64,000 nt of DNA from Misgurnus anguillicaudatus (Eukaryota; Chordata; Actinopteri; Cypriniformes; Cobitidae): the NCBI RefSeq assembly GCF_027580225.2, contig NC_073360.2, positions 11,214,501 through 11,278,500 on the forward strand, in the 5' to 3' direction. Under the pieces are notes generated by a model. That model worked only from the letters and a program-made list of their open reading frames with translations, did not search any database and was not told the origin of the DNA. How positions within the stretch are numbered: position 1 is the first letter of the stretch; the number at the start of each line of letters is the position of its first letter. Below, piece by piece: positions 21,555-33,639 of the stretch. The position numbers and the translations under genes were made by a program.

Positions 21555-23187
21555 TTAAAGTCTTTCTCAATGTAAACGCTTATCTGTTATTGTTGGCACA
21601 TATATGTGTTTATTATAAGAAAATGTGACGGGTATAATCTATATTAAGTTTGGAAAAAGCCGTACAAAACATTGCACTTATCCCCATTCAGTTCCTGTAA
21701 TTTGCTGCCTTATCAATGAGATAATATATGGCCACATCATGAGAAACAGCATGAGTTTAACCATCCCACATGGGAAATGGAAGATATAGACACCACACCC
21801 CTTCCCCGTGTAGTACATTAAGGCCAAACATATATCACAAAGCATCAATGAAGAGATGAAAGATGTTCATGATGCATCGATAAGTGGACACTGACAAGAC
21901 GAGAAAGGGGGGTGGAGACGAGGTAGAATATAAGGAGCCATTGTCCTCACATCCGCGCCCTTGCGGAGGAGTCTGAGGTCAAATCTTCCCTCAGTCGCTC
22001 TTGATTTCAACAGTCGGTTCCTGGCCGTCACAGAGGTGATTAATGACGAGGAGCAGGCTTGATTAGCTAAAAAAAGACCACCGAAACAAAGTGGTCCCAA
22101 AGCTCCCGTCGACTCCCCCTGTTTAGATTAACACATTCAATTCAAGAACTCTAATGAAAATGCCATTGGTCAGGATGAAAGGTACGATTAGGCACAAAGT
22201 CCTCCTTCAAATTCACAATGGCCCTTGTTCAAGAGGCAGATATTATGCAAAGTGGACCTCTCAAAGCTTTTAGTGATTTTTTGAAGCCCTTTTGGTGTTA
22301 CATAAAGGTAAACGAGGGGTTCAGAAGTCGTGTTGGACTGATGGTTCTGGAATATGAATGTTGTCTTTTGGTTGGCACTTGGGAACGATTTAACCTGACC
22401 ATATTGAGCAGGGAAAGTTCACTATAAAATAAAATTAAATAACTTTCTGTAATTGTTTACTCAACCTCTTCTTGTTTCGAACACCAAACCAAAGATTATT
22501 GATTACTGATGTGGCTTTTCTCTTTGGCAGCAAACCAAGGATATCCAGGACATAACAAGTGACCCGAGGGGCGGGACATTTTTTAAAACTGCAAATTGTC
22601 TATATTTAAACATTGTTGAAAATATTTAGGATAATGTACATGAAAAACATACATAGCACCGTGCTTGTTTTTGTTTATTTAAAGGCAAAAAATCGTATTG
22701 TGCTTTTAAGTTAGCGAGCTGTCAAGTGCGAGTACATCAATAAGAGATTGTGGTTGTTTGTCTTTTTTGGAGCACTTTCAAGACTTTATATTTTAAACTC
22801 AATGATATGTCACAGACAAAGCCTCTTTTAAACAACTCTGCATACAATCACTGCATTAAGCCTGACAGGCTCTTAGTGCAAATTTGCTTAAGATCAATGG
22901 CTGTAAAAGCAGATGCATCCTGACTAAAAGGAAGATATCTACTTTAAAAGCATTAGAAGTAGCTTTCGTCTCAGTACAGACAATAGTTTACTAATAATAG
23001 AGTACAACTGTGACTGCCCACTTTTTTCTGCGACAGGAAACTGAAATAGTTTATTCCAATAAATGTCTTTATGCTTGAAATGTAATGATTATAATCTAGG
23101 CTTGGATTTAAACTTTTCCTGACTTCTCAAAGAATTAGAAACTTATAAAGATGAAAACTTTTATGTAATATAGGAAAGTATTACAGC
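21555..23187. other. Low-repeat block with possible conserved elements
   Basis: No exon or named repeat is present. The part at 21860-22130 has balanced composition and homeobox-like TAAT cores (gtgattaatgacgagg, gcttgattagctaaaa), unlike the AT-rich surroundings. It could be a conserved non-coding element, but only alignment would show that. Confidence 0.3.
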
Positions 23188-23410
23188 AATAGGCTTGCCC
23201 AGCTGCACTACTTCCCGAACCCCAGCCAGCTCATTGTTTCCTGTCTGCCATTATTGGACAAACTGATTAATCCAGGTGTGCCTGACCTCAGTAGTCACAA
23301 CAATAATAATCGGACACACCTGGATTAATCAGTTTGTCCAATAATGACAGACAGGAAACAAGGAGCTGGCTGAAGTTCAGGAAGTAGTGCAGCTGGGCAT
23401 AAAGCCTATT
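23188..23410. mobile_element. Foldback MITE with arms of about 100 bp
   Basis: The left arm (AATAGGCTTGCCCAGCTGCA ... GATTAATCCAGGTGTG) is mirrored by the right arm (CACACCTGGATTAATC ... TGCAGCTGGGCATAAAGCCTATT) with a small number of changes. The loop is about 25 bases. Over 90 percent of the element can pair with itself. Confidence 0.85.
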
Positions 23411-23756
23411 ATAGTTAGTACTGCACTCTTAGAAATAAAGGTACAATAAATGTACAAAAGTTGTCACAGGGGCGGTACCTTCAAATTCAAAGTTGTGGAG
23501 TGTCGAAAGATTGACATGATTATTAAAATACTTTATGAAAGAAGACTGTTAAACTCTTGCCATATTTACTGTTTACATGATACCAGCAACATTTCTGACT
23601 GACTGGTTAATTACAATCATAAATAGTGGGTGCTGCATTTGTATAATAGCCTAATAAAAAATAAATCATAGCGACTTGTGGCCATGGGTGGACTTTGTGA
23701 TTTGGGGGCCATCAGTCAACAGTCAAACTTTGAACTTGAAACACTCTTTTATCTAC

Positions 23757-24659
23757 CCAGTCTTACAAAATTACATACACTGTAAAAAAAATCCGTAGAA
23801 ATTTCTATGTTATTGCAGCTTGGTTGCCGGTAATTTACCGTAGATTTACATTTATGTTATTTACTGGCAAGGGTTTGTTCAAGGTTGAATACATTTTAAA
23901 TATTAACAGGTCTTTATCTTTACAGAGTAAAACTATACAATAACAGCTTCATGCAAAGCATTCTGGGAACCAGAAATCATCATCACCCTTTTTCTGTTTT
24001 TTGCTTCAGATTTTGTTTCCCAGAATGTTTAGCTTGATGCTGTTTTTTTAGTTTTACTCCGTAAAGACAAAGACTTGTAAATGTTTAATGTTCATTTAAC
24101 TTTGAACAAAATGTTGCCAGTAAAAAACATACATTTAAATCTACGGTAAGTTACCGGCAACCCAGCTGCGATTTCTACGGAATTTTTTTACAGTGTACCT
24201 ATAGGCATGTCATTTTTTTTTTTTTCGTGATACTGTCACAAATTTCTGCGTTTTCGTGATCGTATCAGGAATTTCTGTTTACGTGTCATTATCACGTATT
24301 GGTTACTCAACTGCTTTTTACTATTTTCAAACAATTTTCACTTCAGTTTAGGGTTAGATTTGGTGTTTGCGTCACTTTAAGTGTTGGTTTATACAATTTT
24401 TTCAGTTTTTTTTTTTTAAATATTTTTTTCAATTTTAAACCATTGTCGCCTGCCGTTAGGGTAAGAGTTGGGTTTGGGTAAGGACGTCATTTTATGTAAA
24501 TCTAACCCTAAACTGAAGCGACAATGGTAAGAAAATAGGACAAAACAGTTAAGTAACCAATACGTGACAATGACATGTAAACAGACATTCGTGATACAAA
24601 AAAAACGCGGAAATTCATGACAGTATCACGAAAAAGAATAAAAATTTGTAAGACTGGGC
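23757..24659. mobile_element. Inverted-repeat element of the TATCACGAA family
   Basis: The ends CCCAGTCTTACAAAATTA and AATTTGTAAGACTGGG are inverted. The interior matches the insert of element J: the aaatctaaccctaaactgaag block with its inverse cttcagtttagggttagattt, and the gtgacaatgacatgtaaacag block. It contains an insertion at 23778-24195. Confidence 0.7.
23778..24195. mobile_element. TA-flanked foldback MITE (CACTGTAAAAAA end)
   Basis: TA at 23776-23777 and 24196-24197 flanks CACTGTAAAAAAAATCCG ... CGGAATTTTTTTACAGTG. Arms of about 200 bp pair (cagcttggttgccggtaa with ttaccggcaacccagctg). A TA duplication with palindromic structure indicates a Tc1/mariner-mobilised MITE, 418 bp long. 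Confidence 0.85.
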
Positions 24660-24711
24660 TTCTTTAATATATAAAGAGTTCAGATGCTAAAGCTGCTGTT
24701 CAGATGCAGTT

Positions 24712-25626
24712 GGGTGACTCTTACGAAACCATTGAAACACCACGGCACTAATGATTTTAGCTTTAAAATGTGTAACATAGTAACATTAAAAAGCATCAGA
24801 ATTAACACAATACTGCATTCTACCTTGCACAATGTGTGATTTCAACATAAGAATTTATAATTGAAAAATTTATCTCATTTTCTGCTGAAATTCTCATTAC
24901 CGCAATGTGTCCGGCTGTGTTTGAACATGCGTTTTGTTGTAATTTAATCAAATTAACACAAAAATATTAAGAAAACAAATAAATGGATGATTTGCTAGAC
25001 TACTTTAGATGACAGAAAAAATATTTACTGAATATTCATGTATAATAATAATGAAGAAAAATTAGGAAAATGATGTGTCCATGCCTGATGTTCTCATCCT
25101 CCGCAACACTTTTTGAGAACAGTTTAAGCACACATACAGAATTTTAATAAAGTTTTTGAGTGACCAAGCACATGGACCAGTTACTTCAAGATGGCTACCA
25201 GGTAAGTTCATTTTTTTACAGTTAATTTGAAATATTGTCTTGTCAGAATGCTTACACGACATTTTGATTATCATTACCGCAACAGAAGCTTATTAAATGT
25301 TAATTTAATTAATAGAAGCATAATACTTTGATTTTAAATGCATGTGCAGAATCTCCAAATTATGTTCTTTCAGGTTTGTCATGTCATTTTAAAAATATGT
25401 CAGTGTTGATGTTTTCTGACTGTTGCGGTAATGAGATTTTTTAGGACTAATTTTTTTAAATTATGTTACAAAAAGTGTTAAATGATAAGTAAAAGTTTTT
25501 ATATTGATGTTCCCATTTACTACAGACTTTGTTTTTCAATGTCTGGTGGGAAAAAAAGTAAATTTAAGCAATTTTTACATTTTCATGCTTGACATTTTTA
25601 AAACCAAGTTTTCGTGAGAATCACCC
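24712..25626. mobile_element. Unassigned DNA transposon S, copy 1 (4-bp duplication)
   Basis: The ends are GGGTGACTCTTACGAAA and TTTTCGTGAGAATCACCC (inverted, about 17 bp), flanked by direct repeats agtt at 24708-24711 and 25627-25630. It is nearly identical to 42128-43022. The motif TCATTACCGCAA occurs at 24894 and 25271 and inverted at 25422-25433, which suggests subterminal transposase-binding repeats. No open frame resembles a transposase, so it is non-autonomous. The 4-bp duplication fits few known superfamilies (Sola1 or Chapaev, for example). I cannot assign it. Confidence 0.85.
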
Positions 25627-27569
25627 AGTTACACGTCTGGACCGAACTTAACTTCCTGTTTCTGTTTGTTAAATACCTCGTCAAAAATAACTAATGTTTT
25701 GGTTTCCTAAAGATGAGGGGAGATGGCCATCATGGCTTACCGCTATGTAAAGGGAGATTAGGCAGCTGATCTGTAGTTAACATTATATAGTACACATTTT
25801 ACACAGTAACGTTAGCTAAGTGTAGTTTTTGATACGCTTTAGCTAAAGTAATATACTTGTTGTTTATTTAGCTTGTTATCAGAAATAAAAAGAAATGTTA
25901 TTGATTCTTTGTGGAAGTTTCCTGGAAGTTACGTTTGTTTCACGAAGCCGTTTGTTTATCTTTTTATTGCTGAAACCATCTATACATTCATCAAATAGTA
26001 TCACGTCAAATCTGCTTAATGCCACCCTCAGCTCAGGCCATTCAGAAATACCAATTTGTTGGCAGAATCTATTAACTGTAAAAAAATGCTAATTAACAAG
26101 AAATCATGCCAGACGCCCTTAAAGGGTTTTGCATTTGAGCACTTTTTTTATTCATTTTTTTCTACAATGCATGTTAAAAATATCTGTAATATGGAACATT
26201 CATTTTCTCAATTTAAAATCTAATACAATTAAATCACAAATACAAAAATAATAATAATAAAAACCTAAAAGCTCCCAGCGCGTTTTGGACAGAAAGCAGG
26301 ATCATCACTCATAAAAACTCCCTGGGCGAATTCCAAATGGCCTTTTTGCGCCGTTGAGGGGCACTTCGGGAAGGGGAATAAGAAGGTGCTCCAGATTGAC
26401 ATTGTTTTTATTGCTTTATTCGCCAAGTGTATTTTTAACAGCCATTTTATGTCAAAGATTATGGGTGGTCCCCTAGCTGAGCCCCCCTTGGTCAGCCCCC
26501 CATCATTATAGGGTCGCTGTAATTTTGTGAAAGATGTGATCCTGGATCAACATTTATTGTTGTTCCTGGATCAATGTTTTTATCAAAGAAACACCAAATT
26601 ACCCTTATCTCAAACCCTAACCATTTTTACACATTAAATTTGTGTGAAAAAAAGATTTTTTTTAAGGCCCCTAACCCAATCCCAAATCCAAATCTAACAG
26701 TCTGTCTCCAAAAAAGTGTGAGGTGCACTTGAGAGTTTACATTTATTACAGAAATCGTTTAGTTTATTGCGAAATTGGGACAAATGATGGACAGTATCGC
26801 TATGTGGCAGCGCAGCACGAGAAATTAATGTAGTATTTTAAGTATGTGGTTATCGTTACACCGCGGGTGTGCATTATTTTCAAATAAGTCAAAGGACCGG
26901 AGTCAATTATTCGGCTTATTACCACAAACATTGCTCTGGTGCCTATTTTTAAGACATCTGACAAGTTAGGTGTGCGGTTATCAAAAATTAATGCATACCC
27001 ACGGAACATTTCTCAGCCAATCAGAATAAAGCATGCAACAGACCCATGGTATAATTTTAATTACCCCCCATTTATATTTTTGTGCCTAATAGGGGGTCCC
27101 TCAATACTTATAGAAGGTCTGGGACCCCCCAATACTAACACTGCTAGGCTATAAAAAACAATTGCGCAACTCCTTCCAGAGTTTACACAGGAGCTTTGAT
27201 CTTCGAGGGGAATAGGGCATAGGGATGATCACTTCCGATTAGAATTTACCCCCATCCCTGTGTGCTGTTCGCATGTGTGCTGTTCAGGTACTCGGGCTAA
27301 ACTCATCATCATTTCCGTAAGTAAACTCAACCCCGTGTCTGATGGACGTGAGACGGGGGGATGCTACAGCTTCTTTGGGAGCGGCACTGACTTTGTGGAT
27401 AAAAAAAGTGACTTGGGAGTTTAGCCACATTGTTTATTCCTCCTCTTTTCAGCTCCACGGGGGTTGTTGCGTTTCATTGTTTGTCTAATTTCTAAACCTC
27501 GCCTTCTGCTTACAAATTCTAACTCTCTCAATGGTTACAATCTGCTGTGTGTTTACCATCATTTATCAA
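25627..27569. other. Non-coding block with decayed repeats
   Basis: Segment 26800-27060 has the look of an old foldback: gttacaccgcgggtgtgcatt is echoed inverted by aatgcatacccacggaac. Segment 26280-26450 shares gcgaattccaaa wording with the hAT copy at 45 kb. No exon was seen. Confidence 0.4.
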
Positions 27570-27679
27570 AATATCTTCTTTTGTGTTCTTCAGAAAAAAA
27601 GAAATTCACACAGATTTAAAACAATATTAGGATGAAAAAATGATGGCAGAATTTTCATTTTTGGGTGAACCATCTCTTT
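27570..27679 (-). mobile_element. Right-end fragment of a TTAA-flanked repeat
   Basis: The segment ends gaattttcatttttgggtga accatctct followed by TTAA (27677-27680). In reverse it reads AGAGATGGTTCACCCAAAAA, the terminus of a very common fish TTAA element. The other end is missing. Confidence 0.6.
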
Positions 27680-27887
27680 AACCTCAGACTTTACTGTAAC
27701 TCTGTCTCAAATGGTTTATATGTTTAACATTGTTTGCCTATACAGTGAATAAATAGCAAAAAACAATCATAATGTTGATTTGTATAAGTACTTTATTTCT
27801 GGTTCCTACATATTGCTTTACGACAGAAATATAACATTGCACACAAACACATGTGGTGATCATCACAGGAAACCTTTTAACATCAGA

Positions 27888-28200
27888 AAAAAGGTTTAAA
27901 ACTGTACCTTTTCTTTCACTGGGGTGGTACCATAAGTTTCCGTTATGTACCTTTACGGGTATACAAAACATAATAGAATCAATGTTATACGATTTTGGAT
28001 GTATTACTTGTACCTTAAGGACTTATTGTGTACCTTTAAAGGTTGCTACAGTTAAATGTTTTGTACCCCACACCTTAAACGGGTACAAAATTGTTCCTTA
28101 AAAGGTTTACAATAGGTCCTTAGGGCATAATATTGTACCCCAAAAGATACAACATTTGAATACTTTGTATACCATAAAGGTAAAAACAAACCTTTAAGTT
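27888..28200. repeat. GTACC-rich MITE-like repeat
   Basis: Variants of ttgtacctttaaaggt and its inverse occur about every 30-40 bases (ggtaccataag, atgtacctttacgg, cttgtaccttaagg, gtgtacctttaaagg, ttgtacccc). The pattern is internally repetitive and partly self-complementary. Element ends are not certain. Confidence 0.5.
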
Positions 28201-29194
28201 TTGTTGATTTCTGACATTGCTTAATGTTTTTTATTATATTTTCTAAAAAAACAACAACATTTGTAACCTTTAATCTAGAAAATAACTACTACTTTTCCAA
28301 AGTATAACAAAACTGAGCTGAATGATCGGTGAGGATGAAGCTCTGTTTTATAGCTGTTTGTGAGTAGGGCATAATTACGGTAATTCTGTGCATTCATCCA
28401 ATTTTCTGTGGGTACATTAGGTCTCTTAAAACACAAAACACAGAGCATGGTGCTCCTCTTTAGGGAGCAACAGGTGGATCTTAAAGCAACTAGAAGGATA
28501 ACACTAATGCTGATGTATTTAATTCATACATAGACCATATGTCTCTATTGGGGTAACAAAGCTGTTGTTCATAAGGAAAAACTAAATATCCTGCAATACA
28601 CAAACATGATAAATACAATAACAGCTGTCTGCCCTAAAGAAATATACATGCAAAAAAAAAGAAAAAGAAAAAGATGATGACAGTAAAAAGCTGTTGGACA
28701 ATGTGAATGATTCTGAATATGAATGACTGATTATTATTTTATAACGGTTAATATTCACGGAAACTTGATTATAAGTAAAGGCACTAACACAGCTTGCAAG
28801 AAAAGGTTTGACTTAAATTTGATAATTTTTCACAGTGAGCTTACATGTAGGCTATTCAAAATATATATATATATGTAACTCTCTTGTGTCCTTGAAGTGA
28901 AATCCAAAATTGACAAGAACTCAAATGTTTTTTAACATGTATACAGACTATCTTAAAGTCAAAAAGTGCTTGTGTCGCATTTAAATTAAACAGTAGATCA
29001 CAATTTTGTAAGTTAATATCAACACAATGCTTAAGCAAAATTACATTTGCATTACAGGTTATACCACATTTACACTTAAAGAATACATTCGATCTCTGTG
29101 TTTACTTTTCAGTAGTAATTTATTAGGGCAAAATATCCTATAATTTAAATGCATAGTCTTTCTTTAAGAATCTACTTTTAGTATTCTGTTGTGT

Positions 29195-29200
29195 TTTATT
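29195..29200 (-). terminator. gbe1: Candidate gbe1 polyadenylation signal
   Basis: On the minus strand AATAAA (from ttttatt) lies about 290 bases after the gbe1 stop codon, a usual 3' UTR length. Another AATAAA-like word lies near 29117. The cleavage site was not identified. Confidence 0.45.
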
Positions 29201-29491
29201 GAATCAGTCCTCTTTCTTTACAGTAAGTATGGGGTTTGATGGCAAGATATTTGACTGGGGTAAAGCTAACTAACTAATTCTTTGAGTTTCATTAATAATA
29301 AATGTGTATAGCGTAATAATGATGCAATGACCATGTGGGAAAAGTTGCTGAAACATCGTTGAGATTTGCAATATTTAACTGTGGTTTTTCTAAAGGACGG
29401 GTGGGTGGGGGGTGATCTCGGTGTGAATGGAGGTAGGCCGAGTCACAGAAGTTGCTGGGTTTCCATCTCGCGGTGAATTGCTGATTGTGTT

Positions 29492-29554
29492 TCAGTAGCA
29501 GTAATCGATTTCCTCGTTGGCCAGAACAATAGCGGTTCTGCAGGGAATGTAAAC
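29492..29554 (-). CDS. gbe1: gbe1 last coding exon (glycogen branching enzyme)
   Basis: After acceptor tcctatcag (ending 29555) the minus strand reads VYIPCRTAIVLANEEIDYCY and then TGA (29494-29492). Vertebrate branching enzymes end with VYIPSRVAL(I/V)L followed by a short variable tail, encoded by a separate final exon starting in phase 0 at this Val. The start phase matches the exon at 53187-53304. This is the C-terminal beta domain of the alpha-amylase-type enzyme, which forms alpha-1,6 branches in glycogen in the cytosol. Overlapping frames on the minus strand (29292-29591 and 29443-29625) are in other registers and have no meaning. Confidence 0.93.
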   Translation of the reverse strand, partial: VYIPCRTAIVLANEEIDYCY

Positions 29555-29895
29555 CTGATAGGAAGAACCACACAGACAGAAAAAAGATCAAAGGGACTCT
29601 GTGATTGTTTCAGGCAGTGTAACACATTTTAAAACAATGCATGACATCAAAAAGCGTGAAAGGCTGAAGAATATGAAACAAAATAGCACATGAAACCTCA
29701 GCCATGTCATATACTTTAATACAACTCAAGATCAAAAGCTTACATCCTAAAATATTACGGTATATCACTGCGTCTGATCAAGAGTAAATTATTTAATAGA
29801 CATTGAAAGTAATAATCGTGTTCGGCGAAGAAAAAACAAAAAAATTCTTGCAATTGCCATAACATTTTTGAGACCCCCCCACAAAAAATGCTCCC

Positions 29896-30057
29896 TAGCT
29901 GTCACTGGGGACATTAACGTTTCGAAAAGCACACATTTGCACCTAAATAGTGCTTATTAGTACCTAAGAGGTGCATATTGATACCAAATGTACACGAATC
30001 TGTACCTAAATGGTACATGTTAGGACCGTCTTAAAGAGTACTGCCTCGGTGACAGCT
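29896..30057. mobile_element. Small MITE with AGCTGTCACTGGGG ends
   Basis: agctgtcactggggac at the left returns inverted as cctcggtgacagct at the right. The interior carries gcacctaaatagtgc, gtacctaagaggtgc and gtacctaaatggtac, the same GTACC theme as 27888-28200. About 160 bp, non-coding, and located just upstream of the gbe1 last exon in the terminal intron. Confidence 0.65.
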
Positions 30058-30493
30058 ATACAGACCATTTTTGGACCATTTTCTTCTGACAATGTAGTTA
30101 TCTGGCTATTTGTTAATGTGTGCCATCTTTTTAAACTCTGTATATAAATTAAAACTGGCAAGGTGTCTTTTTTGGGTAAGTGAATTACATTGATGATCTG
30201 CTCATGAAAGCCCACTCCATTAAAACTGGACACTGGCAGAACATTTACTTTAATATGAAATATTTGTAAGGTGCATGTTAAAATGTTTTTCATATGAATA
30301 CGCGTTGTAAAAAAATTCCTTGTTGCACTTCAATGTTTTAGTTTAAACAACTTGAAGAAGTCATATCAACTTTGTTGACTAGCGAGGAAATACTTAAAGA
30401 AGAAAATCAGACTTTTTCCATGTTTAAGTGTTATAATTGGGTCCCCAGTGCTGGTATCAATCTAGTAAATGTAAAAAAGATCAACCCAGTAAC

Positions 30494-31044
30494 TTAGGGC
30501 CAATCTCATTTCTCTGTCTTACCCTTTCCCCTTTGTCTTCGTCTTCCCCTTGCCCCTCGACACCGAGTGAAGGGGAAGGGGTAAGACAGATCATTCGTCT
30601 AAAAATGAGACACCACTCGATTACAGTTTGCGTCACCTTCCCTTGCCGCTAACTGGCTGCTACGTAAACAAACAAGCGTTGACATAAACAAAGAAGATGC
30701 CGTTGTCTCAGGTTGTGAGCTGAACTCAACAAATAGCGCATAACTTAGCTGCTATAGCTAGCGGCTTAACTAGCGCTTCAAAACAAAAACATTACAATTA
30801 AAACCGCTTGAACATTTTATTAAAAGTTTCATAAAACATAAGTGTCATAATATAATCTCAATTAAACTGCAGAAAATAGCATTACTTTCATTTGTGCGAC
30901 TCCTTGACAGTTAGACGTTCAGCCATAAAACATCTTGATGCCGGCTCTACTGAGAAATTCCTACGTTAAAGTGTACCCCTCTCTTTCAAGTGTGGTCCTT
31001 ATCACACTTCGTTTCAAGGGCTATGTATCCCTACGCCTTGGCCC
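30494..31044. mobile_element. DNA element with TAGGGCCAA ends and pyrimidine-rich hairpin
   Basis: It begins TTAGGGCCAATCTCATTTC and ends CGCCTTGGCCCTA, inverted ends. Near the left end, CTGTCTTACCCTTTCCCCTT (30517) pairs with AAGGGGAAGGGGTAAGACAG (30572-30591), giving a stable hairpin. Non-coding. Confidence 0.6.
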
Positions 31045-31074
31045 TAGCCCTTGATCAAAGGGGATAATACCATC

Positions 31075-31529
31075 AGGAGGCACAATGATATTACGCAGTG
31101 CCTGAAAATAGTCCTCTGGTATTGAAATTTACAGAGGGGACTATTTTCATGGGCTGCGTAATATCATTGTGCCTCCTGCAGCCATGTTACAGCAGCAAAG
31201 TCCTTGATTATTATGTCAGAATGAGAGTATATAGTTCCTAGACATATCGGCCTAGAAAATCACAACTTTTGATTTTCTGTCTGTCTTGGTGCGCGATGTA
31301 GCTGCAGAAGAGTCAAGTTTTAAATAGGAAAAATATGGAAACTCTTTGGTTATATTTTAGCGCAATGCTAATGGTCTAATCAGATTCAATGGATTGTGCT
31401 AAGCTATGCTAAAAGTGCTAGCGTCAGACCCGGAGATCAGCTAAATTGATTCCAAAACTGTAAAAATCAAATGTTTAACACTAGGGGAGCTGGAAAATGA
31501 GCATATTTTCAAAAAAGTGGAGTGTCCCT
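31075..31529. mobile_element. TTAA foldback family W: centre plus right arm
   Basis: It starts with the central hairpin (aggaggcacaatgatattac ... gtaatatcattgtgcctcct) and continues through agcaaagtccttgattatt, aatcacaacttttgatttt and gctatgctaaaagtg to AAAGTGGAGTGTCCCT, then TTAA (31530-31533). The outer left arm is missing. It matches the right half of the complete copy at 45480-48198. Confidence 0.8.
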
Positions 31530-31767
31530 TTAAGTTACATGTTGTTACAATGATAAAAACAAAGTTGTGACTGCTCAGTTAGCACTATATGCTAGTAAAT
31601 GCTATATGTCAACGTTTAGGCTGAAGTTCTACTATTGACATACAGTTACAGAGCTCAACATTATAATTCATGACCTTTTCAAATAAGGCAATAATAGACA
31701 ATTTATTCTAAAGGCAAATCCTAGGGTTGTAAATGTAAAACAGTTTCTGGATCATTTTTGCACTTAA

Positions 31768-32120
31768 AGGGACACTCCACTTTTTTTTGAAAATATACTC
31801 CACTTTTTTTTTGAAAATATGCTCATTTTCCAGCTTCCCTAGAGGTAAAGATTTGATTTTTACAGTTTTGGAATCCATTCAGCTGATTTCCGGGTCTGAC
31901 GCTACCACTTTTAGCATAGCTGTAGTTACATTGTGTACTAAGACAGACAGAAAATTAAAAGTTGTGATTTTCTAGGCAGATATGGCTAGGAACTAAACTT
32001 TGCCGCTGTAACATGGCTGCAGGAGGCGCAATGATATTACGCAGCAGACAAAATAGTCCCCCTAGTAACTTTCAATGGCAGGGGACTATTTTCAGGCAGT
32101 GCGTAATATCATTGTGCCTC
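31768..32120. mobile_element. TTAA foldback family W: left arm plus centre
   Basis: TTAA (31764-31767) is followed by AGGGACACTCCAC and the left arm, then the central hairpin (gcaggaggcgcaatgatatt ... aatatcattgtgcctcctgc). The right arm is missing. A short duplication of the ccacttttttttgaaaatat word occurs at its start (31778 and 31800). Confidence 0.8.
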
Positions 32121-32149
32121 CTGCAACCATGTTACATTTAGAATAGATT

Positions 32150-32640
32150 TTAAAGTATAATTGCTTGTTTATAAATCACTTCAAGGCTTAGGACCCAAAT
32201 ACATTACAGATATGCTAACTGAATATAAGCCAGATAAACAGATTACTTAGATTATTAGGATCCGGTCAGTGAGAAATACCAAGGGTTCACTCAAAACAAG
32301 GTGCATCAGCTTTTATCTATTATGGAATCAGCTTCCAGAAGAGATCAGATGTGCTTCAACAGTAAACACTTTTAAATCTAGATTAAAAACACATCTGTTT
32401 AACTCTGCATTTACTGAATGAGCACTGTGCTGCTTGACACTGACTGCACTTTAAATTCAAGTCACTTTTACACTAGTTTTATTCTTTTTAACATATTTTT
32501 AACTGTTTGTATTAAAATCACATTTATTTTATTGTCTCTCTTCTTGTAATTTTTTTCTCTTATTTTTTTTTTGTAAAGCACTTTGAATGGCCTCTGTGTA
32601 TGAAATGTTCTATACAAATAAACTTGCCTTGCCTTACCTT
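32150..32640 (+). mobile_element. L2-like LINE 3' end (dead)
   Basis: A broken frame reads LGPKYITDMLTEYKP ... RSVRNTKGSLKTRCI ... FYLLWNQLPEEIRC ... TFKSRLKTHLFNS. The L2/Maui reverse-transcriptase C-terminus has the pattern LWNSLP.EIR ... FKS.LKTHLF. It is followed by a UTR ending aagcactttgaatggcctct ... aataaacttgccttgcctt, with a repeated CTTGC tail. Only the end of the element is present, with in-frame stops. Confidence 0.8.
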
Positions 32641-33022
32641 TAAGTGCACCAAGGAAGTTTTACAGTGTGTCTACTTTGTAAAAGCTGTCAAGAAAAAGAA
32701 ATGCTTTTGGAGGACTCGCACCTTGTCCATGCTAACAAGCAAACCTTGACTTATGCCTGCCACTGATCATCAACGTAACAAAAGTAGCAAATCATTGCTT
32801 TTCAAAGACAAGACCTTCAAAATGTCCCATCCTAACTTCCTTGTTTTATACAAAAATATGTCAAGGCAGGAAAGAGAATTGTATTCATCAAAACATTTTA
32901 TGTGATCTTCAATTTTGGTCTTTGGAAAAAAGAATGAACATTATTCAAAACAGAATTAAAGACCTTAGAAAGAAATCAAAATTGAATTTTTGCAGTTTTC
33001 AGTATGAATATGTTAGCCTTAA

Positions 33023-33553
33023 AGTGCACCCTTTTCATTGCTAAAAAAACGTTATTTTGTGTATTTGGTATAATACAATGTGTTTGGGTGGTTTATGGTT
33101 CAAAAAACACATTATTTTTCACATCTCGTACATTTTTGTAGCTCCAGATATACTTGCTTTCCTCAAACGCATTGATTTGTTAAAAAAACTCATTGATTTG
33201 AAAAGCTCTGTGTCCGTGATTGGCCAGCTAATCTGTACGTTGTGATTGGCCTGAATACATCTGACGCTCCTTACCATGTTTGAAAGATTTGCTCACAATG
33301 CAATGCTAACAGGAGTTAACTTACAGGCGGGATGAATTATGATAATGTGGGTCTTTACTACATCACCAATCCCAGGAAGTAAACTGTTGCCTACAATCCG
33401 TGTGCTTGTTGTAGTCCAAGAAAAGAGATTTACGTTGGAGACGATAACTCGCGTCATCGTTTACTTTGGGGTTTGTACCTTTTGCATATCGTTAACATGT
33501 CCTAATACACACCAAACGAAATGTAAAACCGTGAATCGGACAATTGGTGCTCT
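33023..33553. mobile_element. TTAA-flanked element family K, copy 2
   Basis: TTAA at 33019-33022 and 33554-33557 flanks AGTGCACCC ... TTGGTGCTCT. It is co-linear with 11403-11912 (tgtatttggtat, tgattggccag, tcaccaatcccaggaag, gcgtcatcgtttactttgg). 531 bp, non-autonomous. Confidence 0.85.
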
Positions 33554-33639
33554 TTAAGGATGCATATGAATGAATGTGCTCCAAAAAATCCACAAAACTT
33601 TTAAATAGAATTTAAATTTAAAAAGTCTTTAATGTCCTC

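Noticed and set aside
29443..29625. Minus-strand 60-codon frame over the gbe1 last exon
   Set aside because: It is in another register; the true frame is set by the acceptor at 29555 and the VYIPCR motif.
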